A program made the translations under genes and the position numbers. Below are positions 25,509 to 33,834 of a stretch of DNA of 64,000 bases, in pieces (within the stretch, counting starts at the first letter, position 1; each line of letters opens with the position of its first letter). A model generated the notes under the pieces. The model was given only the letters and a program-made list of their open reading frames with translations, made no database searches and was not told the origin of the DNA. The DNA is taken from contig NZ_JAGFNS010000004.1 of assembly GCF_017592555.1 (NCBI RefSeq), forward strand, positions 231,481 through 295,480, given 5' to 3'. The DNA comes from Actinoplanes flavus (GTDB lineage Bacteria > Actinomycetota > Actinomycetes > Mycobacteriales > Micromonosporaceae).

Positions 25509-26786
25509 TCAGGTTAGAGCTGCCCGTCGGCCGCACTCGCGCAGGTAGTCGTCCAACTCGATAACGGCGCCTTGCCGCTGGTCGGCGGGGACGGTGGCGA
25601 CAACGTCACGCGCCCGAGACAGGACGATCTCGGTCCGCTGCGGTTCGGGCAGGCAGGAGACGGCCTCACGGGCCACCGCCGCGGCTTCGCTGGTCCGGTG
25701 TTCACGGGCCAGGCACATCGATCGGTCCATCTGGATAAGTGCCGGATCGATCGCGGGCACGGGGCTGGCCCGGTAGAGCGTGAGCGCCTCGTCCTGCAGG
25801 TGGTAGGCGGTCGGCAGGTCGCCCGCCCAAGCGGCGGTCCCGGACAGGTAGAACAGCAGGCGTCGTTCCGGAAACTCGAATGCCGCATTCGTATCGCTCT
25901 CGCCCGCCTGGTCGAACAGATGGCGCGCCTGCAACATCGCGGTTCGTGCCTGATCGGTGGCGCCGATACGGGCCAGCGCCCTGGCTCGGGCGGCCGCAGC
26001 CAGAGCGGTCAGCGGGCATGGCGTCGTGGACAGCGCGAGCGCCTGGTCGGCCAGGGCAACGGTCTGCCGCGGGTCGCCGAAGTAGTAGGGAAGCATCGCG
26101 GCATGCGCCCGAACCAGCACCCGCAGCCGAGTTCGGCCGCTGTCGTCGGAGGCCACCGCTGCCGTGCGGTACCAGAGCCGGGCGTGGGTGGCGTCGCCGA
26201 GCCGGAGCAGGGCGTCAGCGGACAGGGCGGCCAGTAACGCTGCGGCGGCCGACAGCCGGGCTTGGACCGCGGCGGGTTGCCGCCGCCGCGACAAAGTGAG
26301 CACCTCAGCGCACTCGGTGGCAATGTCCCGCAGCACCGTCAACGGCGGGGAGGACAAATAGCTCCGGACATGATCGTGAGTCGCCTCTTCAATCATCTCC
26401 AGCTGGTCCGCGGTCACCGTCGAGGATGCCAGCGCCTCGTCCAGTTGGGCGCGCAGCGTTGCCAGCCCGACGGTAGGGGCGTCAGGTTCGGAGGGACCCG
26501 CCGAGGCGGGCTCACAGCCCAGCCCCATGACGGCCCGGGGGATGCGCAGGCCGACGGCGACGCGTTCGAGGACTTCGTATGCGGTGACCTGTCGACGATT
26601 CTTGGCGATCTCGGCGGCCCGGTTCGGAGAGATACCCACCAGCCCGCCGATGGCGCCGTACGAGACGCCGCGGGCGTGCAGGAACCGGAAGATGGACGTG
26701 ACGTCGCGGCGCTCCAGGAAGTCGCGGATCGGCCGACCTTCCCAGGAACCCGACACCCACCAGGTCGGGTCGATCTCGACGCGCAC
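25509..26786 (-). CDS. XRE-type regulator with TPR-like C-terminus
   Basis: The 425-residue protein has an N-terminal helix-turn-helix (about 20-85: FLHARGVSYGAIGGLVGISPNRAAEIAKNRRQVTAYEVLERVAVGLRIP) and a long helical C-terminus with TPR-like pairs. GTG 26786 is chosen because GGAGGTG lies eight bases upstream; an earlier in-frame start would add 26 residues. Such proteins in actinobacteria often control adjacent biosynthetic genes in response to a ligand or peptide. It heads the minus-strand operon that faces the radical SAM operon and is the likely regulator of this locus. Confidence 0.8.
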   Translation of the reverse strand: MRVEIDPTWWVSGSWEGRPIRDFLERRDVTSIFRFLHARGVSYGAIGGLVGISPNRAAEIAKNRRQVTAYEVLERVAVGLRIPRAVMGLGCEPASAGPSEPDAPTVGLATLRAQLDEALASSTVTADQLEMIEEATHDHVRSYLSSPPLTVLRDIATECAEVLTLSRRRQPAAVQARLSAAAALLAALSADALLRLGDATHARLWYRTAAVASDDSGRTRLRVLVRAHAAMLPYYFGDPRQTVALADQALALSTTPCPLTALAAAARARALARIGATDQARTAMLQARHLFDQAGESDTNAAFEFPERRLLFYLSGTAAWAGDLPTAYHLQDEALTLYRASPVPAIDPALIQMDRSMCLAREHRTSEAAAVAREAVSCLPEPQRTEIVLSRARDVVATVPADQRQGAVIELDDYLRECGRRAALT

Positions 26787-27092
26787 CGGTACACCTCCCG
26801 TCACCACCAGCCCCGTACGGCCAGGCCATCGATCCAGCGTGGCATCGAAATCTGGTGATCTCAACGATGCCGGTGCGGTTCACCCACCATGGGCACTCAC
26901 GGTGAGGTCGCACCATCGGGCGACACCGCACCCACCAGTTCCGGCGCCGACCGGGACCGCGTGGTGGGGTCCGCGGTGCGCCCCCAGCGTGGTCCTTCCG
27001 GCCGTACCACCGGCACGGGATCGTCGATGCGCGCCGCCGTGATCGCCGACGTCACCCGAGAACGTCCGGGCTGGTCAGCGGCGCACCGGTAA
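26787..27092. other. Divergent intergenic region upstream of structured leader
   Basis: These 306 bases separate the XRE regulator from the leader of the GPP34 operon. Overlapping frames cross it but none has a ribosome site or recognisable product. Promoters for both divergent operons should lie here. Confidence 0.4.
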
Positions 27093-27176
27093 GGCCCCGA
27101 GACGCACATGGCGGGCGATGCCGCGTAGGTCCCCCTACCACGCCCGGCATCCGCTACCACCACGCGTCTCGGGGCC
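27093..27176 (+). promoter_or_regulatory. 84-nt nested stem-loop leader, candidate cis-regulatory RNA
   Basis: The outer stem pairs 27093-27105 with 27164-27176 perfectly (13 bp). Inside are GATGCC/GGCATC and GTAGG/CCTAC stems enclosing a small C-rich loop. It ends 37 bases before an 18-codon leader ORF with a strong ribosome site. The nested architecture suggests a structured 5' leader or attenuator. Ligand and mechanism are unknown. Confidence 0.5.
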
Positions 27177-27213
27177 GCACCCCACAGATATCGCGACCCC
27201 TGAGGAGGCAACC

Positions 27214-27270
27214 ATGCACACCACGTCACCCAGCCACCTGGAACTCGCCAGCGGCCACCCGCATCGGTAG
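27214..27270 (+). CDS. 18-residue leader peptide ORF
   Basis: MHTTSPSHLELASGHPHR is encoded behind a near-perfect ribosome site (TGAGGAGG, six bases before the ATG). It stops 13 bases before the GPP34 gene. Four of 18 residues are His. It follows a stable nested hairpin. It may couple or attenuate translation of the operon. Peptides this short cannot be verified from sequence alone. Confidence 0.45.
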   Translation: MHTTSPSHLELASGHPHR

Positions 27271-27283
27271 ACGGGACCCGCTC

Positions 27284-27994
27284 ATGGCGTACATCGACGA
27301 TGTCGCGACGGCCCGAGGCCGGCATGCCGTGGCCGCATCGTGGCAAACCGGTCCGCGACGGCCGACCTGGCCGCTGGTCGCTGACGACCTGTTCCGCCTC
27401 GCTCACCGTGACCACGACGGGCGGCCGCTGCTCGACCAGCACGTCACCGGCCTGGGCCTGGCCGCCGCCTTGCTGGCCGAGCTGGTGCTGGCGCGACGGC
27501 TCGCTGTACCGGGTGGTCAGGTGATCATCGTGGACACGGCGCCGCCGATCGACGCGCTCGCGCACTCGACTCTGGATCGGCTGGCCGCCGAACGAGCCGC
27601 CCTGCCGGTCCGGACCTGGCTGGCCTATCTCGCCCGGACCGCCCACCACGACGTCGCCGATCGGCTCACTCGGGCCGGACATCTCCGCAGGACGACCGAG
27701 CGACGACTGCTCGGGCGGCGGGTGCGCTATGTGCCCACCGACATGAACACCGCCGCCTGGCCCTGGGCCCGCCTCTCCGGGCGCCTCCAGAAGGGCCGAC
27801 CCTTGGACAGGTTCGACACCGTCCTCGGCGGCCTGATCCTAGCCACCGACCTGTACCGGACGGTGCTGCTCGGCCACGCCGCCGACCTGGAAGCCGGGCT
27901 CCGCGCCGCCGTCGTCAACGCTCCGGCCCCGGTCCGGGAACTGCTGGCCCACACCGAGGCCGCCGTCGGCGACGCGATCATCACCCGCCGCTGA
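27284..27994 (+). CDS. GOLPH3/VPS74 (GPP34)-family protein
   Basis: The 236-residue protein has the GPP34 hallmark near the N-terminus (LVADDLFRLAHRDHDGRPLLDQHVTGLGLAAALLAELVLA) and a helical body with LGGLILATDLYRTVL. In eukaryotes GOLPH3 binds phosphoinositides and glycosyltransferases. In actinobacteria the family is abundant and of unknown role, often beside secondary-metabolism genes. ATG 27284 is used; an SD-like GACGGGA is nearby. It is the first full gene of a three-gene operon preceded by a structured leader. Confidence 0.85.
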   Translation: MAYIDDVATARGRHAVAASWQTGPRRPTWPLVADDLFRLAHRDHDGRPLLDQHVTGLGLAAALLAELVLARRLAVPGGQVIIVDTAPPIDALAHSTLDRLAAERAALPVRTWLAYLARTAHHDVADRLTRAGHLRRTTERRLLGRRVRYVPTDMNTAAWPWARLSGRLQKGRPLDRFDTVLGGLILATDLYRTVLLGHAADLEAGLRAAVVNAPAPVRELLAHTEAAVGDAIITRR

Positions 27995-28026
27995 CCCGAT
28001 CCGACCTGCTCGAAGGGGATTTCTGC

Positions 28027-29531
28027 ATGCCTGCTCAGCATTCCGCCGACACGGTCAGCGCTACCCTCGCGCGTAGTCGTCTGGGCGTGTGGCCGCTGGT
28101 GTTCACGGTGATGGCGGCCGCCGCCCCGCTCACCGTCGTCGCGGGCGGCGCGAGCACCGGGTTCGCCGTCACCGGGATCACCGGCATCCCGATCGCGTAC
28201 GTGCTCGTCGCCCTGCTGCTCGCCGTCTTCTCGATCGGCTACGTCACCATGTCCCGGCGCGTGCTCAACGCCGGCGCCTTCTACACCTACATCACCCACG
28301 GCCTGGGCAAACCCGTCGGCGTAGGCGCCGCGTTCGTCGCCGTGCTGGCCTACAACACCATGCAGATCGGCCTCTACGGCGGCTTCGGCGCCGTCCTCGC
28401 CCAGTTCCTCGACGACCGCACCGGCCTGGACCTGCCCTGGTGGCTATGCGCCTACACGGCGTGGGCGATCGTCGGCCTGCTCGGCGTACGCCGCATCGAC
28501 CTCAACAGCCGCATCCTGGCCACCCTGCTGGTCGCCGAGATCGCCGTCGCCGCGATCTTCGCCGCTGTCCAGGTCACCCATCCCGCAGCCGGCGGCGTCT
28601 CGTTCGCCACCCTCGATCCGGGCAACGTGCTCACCGCCGGGATCGGGGCCGCCCTCGCGGTAGCCATCGCCGGATTCGTCGGCTTCGAAGGCACCGCCGT
28701 GTTCAGCGAGGAATCCAGAGACCCGCACACGACCGTCGCCCGCGCTACCTACCTGGCCCTGACCATCATCGGCCTGCTCTACGCCTTCTGCGCCTGGGCC
28801 ATGTCGGTGGCCACCGGCCCCACCCACATCGTCGAACAGGCCCGCGCTCAGGGCACCGAACTGATCTTCACCCTGGTTGCGCCCGTCTTCGGGCAGACCG
28901 CCGTCGTCCTCGGGCACCTACTCTTCGTCGCCAGCCTGTTCGCCGCGCTGCTGGCCTTCCACAACACCGCCGCCCGATACTTCTTCGCCCTCGGCCGCGA
29001 AGGCGTCCTACCCGCGATCCTCGGCCGCACCAGCCCTCGCTCGCGGGCACCGCTGACCGGGTCACTCGTGCAGACCGGACTCGCGGCGATCGTGCTGGCC
29101 GTCTACGCCATCGCCGGCTGGGACCCGATCGTCCGGCTGTTTTTCTGGCTCACCGTCCTCGGCGGCCTCGGCGTGCTCATCCTCATGACCGCCACCTCCG
29201 CCGCGGTCGCCGCCTACTTCACCGCACCCGGAACCGCGACCACCTCGGCGCCGGACGCACCCTGCTCGCCCCGTTCACCGCCGCTGTCGGGCTCGCCCTG
29301 GTGCTGCTCGTGACGCTCGACGAGTTCGCCACCCTGCTCGGCGTCGACCCCACCTCCAACCTGCGCTGGCAACTCCCCACCAGCTACGCCGTCGCCGCGG
29401 GCGCCGGGATCGGGTGGGCACTCGTCCTCAAGAACACCAGGCCACCGGCGTACGCGGCAATCGGACGCGGCGCCAACAGCGCCACCCTCGACCTTCGACC
29501 GCCGACACGGGCCGGACGGCGATCACAATGA
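28027..29531 (+). pseudogene. APC-family amino-acid permease, frameshifted near the C-terminus
   Basis: From ATG 28027 (AAGGGG upstream) the frame encodes a typical APC permease, with the first helix region VFTVMAAAAPLTVVAGG and FEGTAVFSEESRDP, through about ten helices. Near 29225-29250 the sense moves to another frame. The original frame degenerates to a proline/serine tail and stops at 29313. The second frame continues LGAGRTLLAPFTAAVGLALVLLVTLDEF and one more helix to 29531, overlapping the next ATG. One inserted or lost base explains this. It may be a real lesion or a sequencing error, since the downstream coupling is intact. Confidence 0.75.
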
Positions 29532-30133
29532 CCACCCAGCCACAGCCGGCCATCTGCACCGCGCCTTCCGCCGATCCACGAACGATTAGCGAACTGCTGG
29601 CCGAGGCATTCCTGCACGGCGACCTCGCCGACTGGCTCATCCCGCACCTCGACACCCGCGCCCGCATTTGCCCGCGCTACTTCGCCCTGCACGTCGAACA
29701 CGCCATCACCCACGGGCAGATCGACATGACCACGGACGCCGCAGCCGTCTCCATCTGGTACCCCATCGCTGGCGAACCGCTCCCGGAGCTGCCGGATTAC
29801 TCGCAGCGACTCGCGGAAGCCGTCGGCCGATTCCGGCCTCGGGTTGCCGCCCTCGACCAGGCCATGAACGACCATCAACCGTACGGCCAGCCGCACTTCT
29901 ATCTGGCCTTCCTTGCCGTCCACCCGAACCGGCAGCGACGTGGGGATGGGAGCGCCCTGCTGTGTCATCGCCACGATCAACTCGATGGGACCCGGACAGA
30001 GGCCTACCTGGGAGCCACCGGACCACGAAACCGGCGCCTCTACGCCCGGCACGGCTACCTTCCACAGCCAGCGTTCCATCTCCCGGGTGGACCACGGCTG
30101 TACCCGATGCGGCGCCCATCAACAGGTGAATGA
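29528..30133 (+). CDS. GNAT-family N-acetyltransferase
   Basis: The 201-residue protein has the GNAT acetyl-CoA loop in AVHPNRQRRGDGSALL and the final NRRLYARHGY strand and helix. ATG 29528 overlaps the permease stop as ATGA. The acceptor is unknown. With the permease and GPP34 gene it forms an operon next to the XRE-regulated locus. The loop reads RRGDGSA instead of the commoner RGxGxG/A, a mild deviation. Confidence 0.8.
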   Translation: MTTQPQPAICTAPSADPRTISELLAEAFLHGDLADWLIPHLDTRARICPRYFALHVEHAITHGQIDMTTDAAAVSIWYPIAGEPLPELPDYSQRLAEAVGRFRPRVAALDQAMNDHQPYGQPHFYLAFLAVHPNRQRRGDGSALLCHRHDQLDGTRTEAYLGATGPRNRRLYARHGYLPQPAFHLPGGPRLYPMRRPSTGE

Positions 30134-30233
30134 GCAAGTAGCTACCGGTACTGACGCTGCTGCGCCGCCCGCACCCTCTCCCGAACCTCGAGAGGAAGGT
30201 CGACCACCGCAATCGTCACGCCGAGATCCCGTC

Positions 30234-30977
30234 CTAGTTGTTGGATCTGAACGCCCGATATGCGCGGCTCAGACGTGTAGTAAGACTCCGAGCCGGTGGT
30301 GATGTGCTGGCCGGTGCATGCGGCGATGGCCGGAGCACCACTTCCGCAGCGCGGCGCAGGTGGGCATGACGCAGCATGCGCCGATGCCGTGGATTGAGAG
30401 TTCCGAGTAGATGCCAGTCGCTGTCAGGGTGGAAGCCCGCCCATTCGACGGTCTGAGCGACGCGCTCGGTCAGTCCGGTCGTGATCGCGAAAACGAGCTG
30501 GATTGTGGCCACCACCAGGCCGCCCGATACTCCAGCGATGAATCCGAACGCCCGGTCCGACGTCAGCGAAGTCGCATCATCGAGAAACCAGAAAGCCAAC
30601 ACCAGTGCGGCTGTCGCGAACACGCAGCTTATCGCAGCGGTGGAAGCGGTGACGTATCGCCGCTGGGTGGTTGCAAGCCGCTCCCGGTCGAACGCTGCAA
30701 TGGCGACCTTCAGATAGCGGCAGTCACATGATCGCCCGTTGCCGATCTCGGAGTTGAGATGGGGCAGCCTGGCTCTTATCACCGCATGGAGACGTTCGCG
30801 AGTGAGGGCAACGCCGGATGGATCCGGGGACGGAACTCCATATCGCTCGCCGTATCTATCCTGGTACCACACGAGGCCAGCCCACTTGGTCAACGTCTTC
30901 CGCGCTTCTTCGGGCCGGTGAAGGACGTCGTGTTCGAAGCGTTGTAGTTCAACGTCCGACAGTGCATCGAAGGTCAT
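30234..30977 (-). CDS. Hypothetical membrane protein with two TM helices
   Basis: The 247-residue protein has a soluble N-terminus (DALSDVELQRFEHDVLHRPEEARKTLTKWAG) and two hydrophobic segments in the middle (STAAISCVFATAALVLAFWFL and GFIAGVSGGLVVATIQLVFAI). The C-terminal tail is basic. ATG 30977 is chosen as the start of the conserved-looking part; the longer frame upstream lacks support. No family is recognised. Confidence 0.55.
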   Translation of the reverse strand: MTFDALSDVELQRFEHDVLHRPEEARKTLTKWAGLVWYQDRYGERYGVPSPDPSGVALTRERLHAVIRARLPHLNSEIGNGRSCDCRYLKVAIAAFDRERLATTQRRYVTASTAAISCVFATAALVLAFWFLDDATSLTSDRAFGFIAGVSGGLVVATIQLVFAITTGLTERVAQTVEWAGFHPDSDWHLLGTLNPRHRRMLRHAHLRRAAEVVLRPSPHAPASTSPPARSLTTRLSRAYRAFRSNN

Positions 30978-31115
30978 TATCGCGAGAGTAAGGGTCGCGT
31001 TCCAGTGGTAACCGCATCGACTGGATGTGCGGTAGCGGTTGCCCTCTTGATCGTCTTGCTGGCCCGGCCTCCGATCGCCGTGGCTGCGGTGCATCCGTCC
31101 TGGGGGAGGACGAGA

Positions 31116-31337
31116 TCAGGGGGCGAGTTGGTCGATTGTCATGCCGACGTCGTTGAGAATGCCGCGCAGGGTTCCTTTGGCGACGTCGCGGTTGCGGTGC
31201 ACTGGCACAGTGGTTCCACGTCCGTCCGGGTGTTGCAAGATGATGTGGTGGCTGCCAGCCACTCTTGCGACCTTGAAGCCATGTCGTTCCAATGCGCGGA
31301 CGATGCGTGTGCCAGAGACGGATGGTAGCGGAGGCAT
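31116..31337 (-). CDS. hicA: HicA-family mRNA interferase toxin
   Basis: The 73-residue protein is a standard HicA: SGTRIVRALERHGFKVARVAGSHHIILQHPDGRGTTVPVHRNRDVAKGTLRGILNDVGM. It includes the catalytic His in GSHHI and the GTLRGIL helix. HicA cleaves mRNA and is normally restrained by HicB. Its ATG overlaps by one base the stop of an upstream HicB-like frame whose N-terminal part is missing. That raises the question of how the toxin is controlled here. Confidence 0.88.
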   Translation of the reverse strand: MPPLPSVSGTRIVRALERHGFKVARVAGSHHIILQHPDGRGTTVPVHRNRDVAKGTLRGILNDVGMTIDQLAP

Positions 31338-31462
31338 CAGGCCGCGACGGTGATGGAGAGCTCGCGCGGTACACCGAACTCCTCGACGAGGTCGGTCAGC
31401 GCCTCGCGGACATCCTCGAGTGCGGCTTCCTCGGTGTCGCCTTCCCCGTGCGCTTCCAGGTT
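31337..31462 (-). pseudogene. 5'-truncated HicB-like antitoxin remnant
   Basis: Reading into TGA 31337-31339 gives NLEAHGEGDTEEAALEDVREALTDLVEEFG, the C-terminal half of a HicB fold (GDTEEEAL-x-REAL pattern). Upstream the frame runs on without any ATG, GTG or TTG start and without the N-terminal strands of HicB. The gene appears cut at a junction near 31462. A 65-bp dispersed repeat lies 90 bases further upstream. A rare start codon (CTG 31459) cannot be excluded. Confidence 0.55.
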
Positions 31463-31781
31463 ACCGTGCGAGATTCGGCCACGTGGCCACCCTAGCGCGG
31501 TTCGGTGATCAGTGGTCAGGGTACGCCGACAGCACTTTTCTGCCTCGTGAGCTGGTCAAACGTCCTGGCAGTGGACGACGGCGACGATGGTCAGGTGGTT
31601 CGCATGGTGCAACGTCCCCCCAGGGAGGCATTGCGCGAACCGGATCCGTTCGCCTGCGTCGCCGATGGGTGTCGCGGTGTGGACCGTCCGCGCGGATACG
31701 TTTGCGATCAGACTGTGCAGGAGTCGTGTAGGTGGCGGACGGAGACCACGACGAGGCGGGGAGCGCTGTTACGTTCCGCGG
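31463..31781. other. Gene-free junction region containing repeat copy 2
   Basis: These 319 bases hold the second copy of the 65-bp repeat (31552-31615) and no credible gene. The right end supplies a TAnnnT box for the next, probably leaderless, gene. Confidence 0.45.
31552..31615. repeat. 65-bp dispersed repeat, copy 2 (copy 1 at 11432-11497)
   Basis: It shares CTGGTCAAACGTCC and GGTTCGCATGGTGCAACGT with copy 1, in the same orientation 20 kb away. The inner hairpin of copy 1 is not conserved. It sits next to the decapitated HicB gene. Confidence 0.5.
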
Positions 31782-32243
31782 GTGTTCCAGCAAAGTCAGC
31801 GCGGTCTGATCTCGGCGTCCGCGGTCCTCGTGGCGGTCGTCCTCGCCGCCGACGCCGTCGCCGCCCTGGCGACGACCATCGCCTCGGCCCTGATCCTGCC
31901 GTTGTACCTGGCCATGACCGGCGCCGAGTCCGTGCCCGGCCACGGCGTTCCCGTCCTTCTGGCCGGGTCCGCGCTGACGGCCCTGAGCTGCCCGGTCGTG
32001 GCCACTCTGGTCGCGGGCGTGCGTACCCCGGCGGCCCACCTGACCGGCTGTGTGGTCACTGCCCTGATCATTGTCGGAGTGGCCGGCCTGGGCGCCCTGG
32101 CGCTGCGGTACGACCTACCGAACCGGGTCACCATGATCACCGGCGTGCTCTTCGTGGCCAACGTGGTCGCATTGACCTTGGTCATCGGTCTGCTGCGCCC
32201 GGCCGAGAGCGTCCCCGATCTGCCCTGGCCGGCCTCCGAATAG
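31782..32243 (+). CDS. Small integral membrane protein, four TM helices
   Basis: The 153-residue protein is almost entirely hydrophobic with four helices (SASAVLVAVVLAADAVAAL, ALILPLYLAMTG, CVVTALIIVGVAGLGALAL, GVLFVANVVALTLVIGLL). No family is recognised. GTG 31782 has no ribosome site, but TACGTT (31770-31775) stands six bases upstream, so the transcript may be leaderless. It is followed by the P-loop kinase gene with its own box. Confidence 0.6.
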   Translation: MFQQSQRGLISASAVLVAVVLAADAVAALATTIASALILPLYLAMTGAESVPGHGVPVLLAGSALTALSCPVVATLVAGVRTPAAHLTGCVVTALIIVGVAGLGALALRYDLPNRVTMITGVLFVANVVALTLVIGLLRPAESVPDLPWPASE

Positions 32244-32359
32244 GCCCGGTGTGACCGGGACCGCCCGGCGCCGTGGCGAAGCGACCGGACCCACCCGTTC
32301 GGAGGTGCATCTGCGGCCGCTGGCCGGCTCCGCCGCAGATCATCGGTATCTTTGCGCCC

Positions 32360-32935
32360 GTGACCGGAACGCTGCTGTTCATCGTCGGGCCACCCGCCGT
32401 CGGGAAGATGACCGTGGGCGAGCGGATCGCGGCCCGGACCGGGTTGCGGCTGTTCCACAACCATCTGGCGATCGAGCCGGTGCTGCGCTTCTTCCCGTTC
32501 GGCAGCCCGCCGTTCCACCGGCTGGTGGAGGGTTTCCGCCGGGAGATCGTCGAGGAGGTGGCGGCCAGCGACCTGCCCGGCCTGATCTTCACCTACGTGT
32601 GGGCGTTCGACGAACCGGCGGACGAGCAGGCGATCATCCGGTACGCCGAGCCGTTCCGCAGTCGCGGCGGCCGGGTGCTGCACCTGGAGCTGGAGGCCGC
32701 CCAGCAGGAGCGGCTACGGCGCAACGAGGGCGCGTCCCGGCTGGCCGAGAAGCCGTCCAAACGGGATCGGGACGCCTCCCGGCGCAACCTGCTCGCCCTG
32801 GACGAGCGGTACGACCTCAACTCCGGCGGCCGCTTCGACGGCCGCCCCGACTACCTGCGGATCGACAACACCCGTCTCGAACCCGCCGAGGTGGCCGAAA
32901 TCGCCATCGCCCATTTCCAGCTGGCCACCGTCTGA
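32360..32935 (+). CDS. P-loop NTPase, shikimate-kinase-like
   Basis: The 191-residue protein opens with Walker A GPPAVGKMT followed by GERIAARTGLRLFHNH, the arrangement of small nucleotide or shikimate kinases. The rest is compact and ends DYLRIDNTRLEPAEVAEIAIAHF. Substrate is unknown. GTG 32360 is preceded by TATCTT (32347-32352) seven bases upstream and no Shine-Dalgarno, consistent with leaderless translation. Its stop abuts the stop of the convergent transglutaminase-like gene. Confidence 0.7.
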   Translation: MTGTLLFIVGPPAVGKMTVGERIAARTGLRLFHNHLAIEPVLRFFPFGSPPFHRLVEGFRREIVEEVAASDLPGLIFTYVWAFDEPADEQAIIRYAEPFRSRGGRVLHLELEAAQQERLRRNEGASRLAEKPSKRDRDASRRNLLALDERYDLNSGGRFDGRPDYLRIDNTRLEPAEVAEIAIAHFQLATV

Positions 32936-33508
32936 TCAGGGTTCGGCGGGCAGCCCGGCACGGCACAGCTCCAGCACGTCGTCGGTGCCACGCAGCGCGG
33001 CGACCACGGCGGGTGACGGCGACACGTGCACCTCGGGCAGATCCCCCTCGCCGGCCGGGAAGGCGAGCCGCTCCTCGCCGAGCCGGAACCGCGCGTCGAT
33101 GCCGGGCCGGTTGCCGCGCGGATCCTGCCGGTGCCACCGGCCGTCGAGGTGGACGGCGACCAGCCCGTGCAGCACCGGCCCGGACTCGCCGGCCAGCCGC
33201 TGGTAGCACAGTCCGGTGGGAACGCCACCGGCCCGGGTGACCGCCGCCAGCAGGTGCGACTTGGCGTAACACAGCCCGACCCGGGCGTCGAGCACCTCAC
33301 TCGCGGTGAGCGTGACCCGCGGGTCCTGCGCGTCGATCGAATGCTGGACCCGGTCCCGCACCCACTCGAAGGCGGCCCGTGCGAAGTCCGCGTCGGAGGG
33401 GTGGGCCGCGCGTAGTTCGGCGGCCAGCGCGCGTACCCCCGGATGGTTGGTCTCGACGATGTCGTCGGCGCCGAGATATCGCGCGGGGTCGCCAGCTCGA
33501 AGATCCAT
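32936..33508 (-). CDS. Transglutaminase-like cysteine protease family protein
   Basis: The 190-residue protein has the Cys-His-Asp arrangement of the transglutaminase-like superfamily: GLCYAKSHLLAAVTRAGGVPTGLCYQRL, then LHGLVAVHLDGRWHRQDPRG. Bacterial members are peptidases or amidases. ATG 33508 is used because the upstream extension overlaps the divergent gene. Only 16 bases separate the two divergent start codons, so the promoters must overlap the opposite genes. Confidence 0.75.
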   Translation of the reverse strand: MDLRAGDPARYLGADDIVETNHPGVRALAAELRAAHPSDADFARAAFEWVRDRVQHSIDAQDPRVTLTASEVLDARVGLCYAKSHLLAAVTRAGGVPTGLCYQRLAGESGPVLHGLVAVHLDGRWHRQDPRGNRPGIDARFRLGEERLAFPAGEGDLPEVHVSPSPAVVAALRGTDDVLELCRAGLPAEP

Positions 33509-33524
33509 TTCTAGAGTGTCGCGG

Positions 33525-33827
33525 ATGGGGTACGAATTCCATATCACCCGGGCGGAGAACTGGTTCGAGAGCGAGATCGATCCGATCAGCCGACGGGACT
33601 GGGAGGAACTCGCCGACAGCACGCCTGAGCTGCGGTTCACCGGCTATGTGGACTGGAGCGACATCGGGCCGCAGCGGATCTACGAGCCGCACGGCGACGC
33701 GACGAGCTTCACCTGGCGCGGCGGCAAGGTCGACATCAAGGGCGTCTACTCCGGCGACACCGAGCGCCTCGCCCACCGGCTCGCCGAAGCCCTGGGTGGC
33801 AGGATCCAGGGCGACGACGAGGATTGA
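33525..33827 (+). CDS. Small conserved hypothetical protein (100 aa)
   Basis: MGYEFHITRAENWFESEIDPIS begins a compact protein with a WEELADSTPELRFTGYVDW segment and ends GRIQGDDED. Comparable small alpha/beta proteins occur widely in actinobacteria, but I cannot name the family. TAGAGT (33512-33517) stands seven bases before ATG 33525 and there is no Shine-Dalgarno, so a leaderless start is likely. Confidence 0.6.
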   Translation: MGYEFHITRAENWFESEIDPISRRDWEELADSTPELRFTGYVDWSDIGPQRIYEPHGDATSFTWRGGKVDIKGVYSGDTERLAHRLAEALGGRIQGDDED

Positions 33828-33834
33828 GCCGGCC

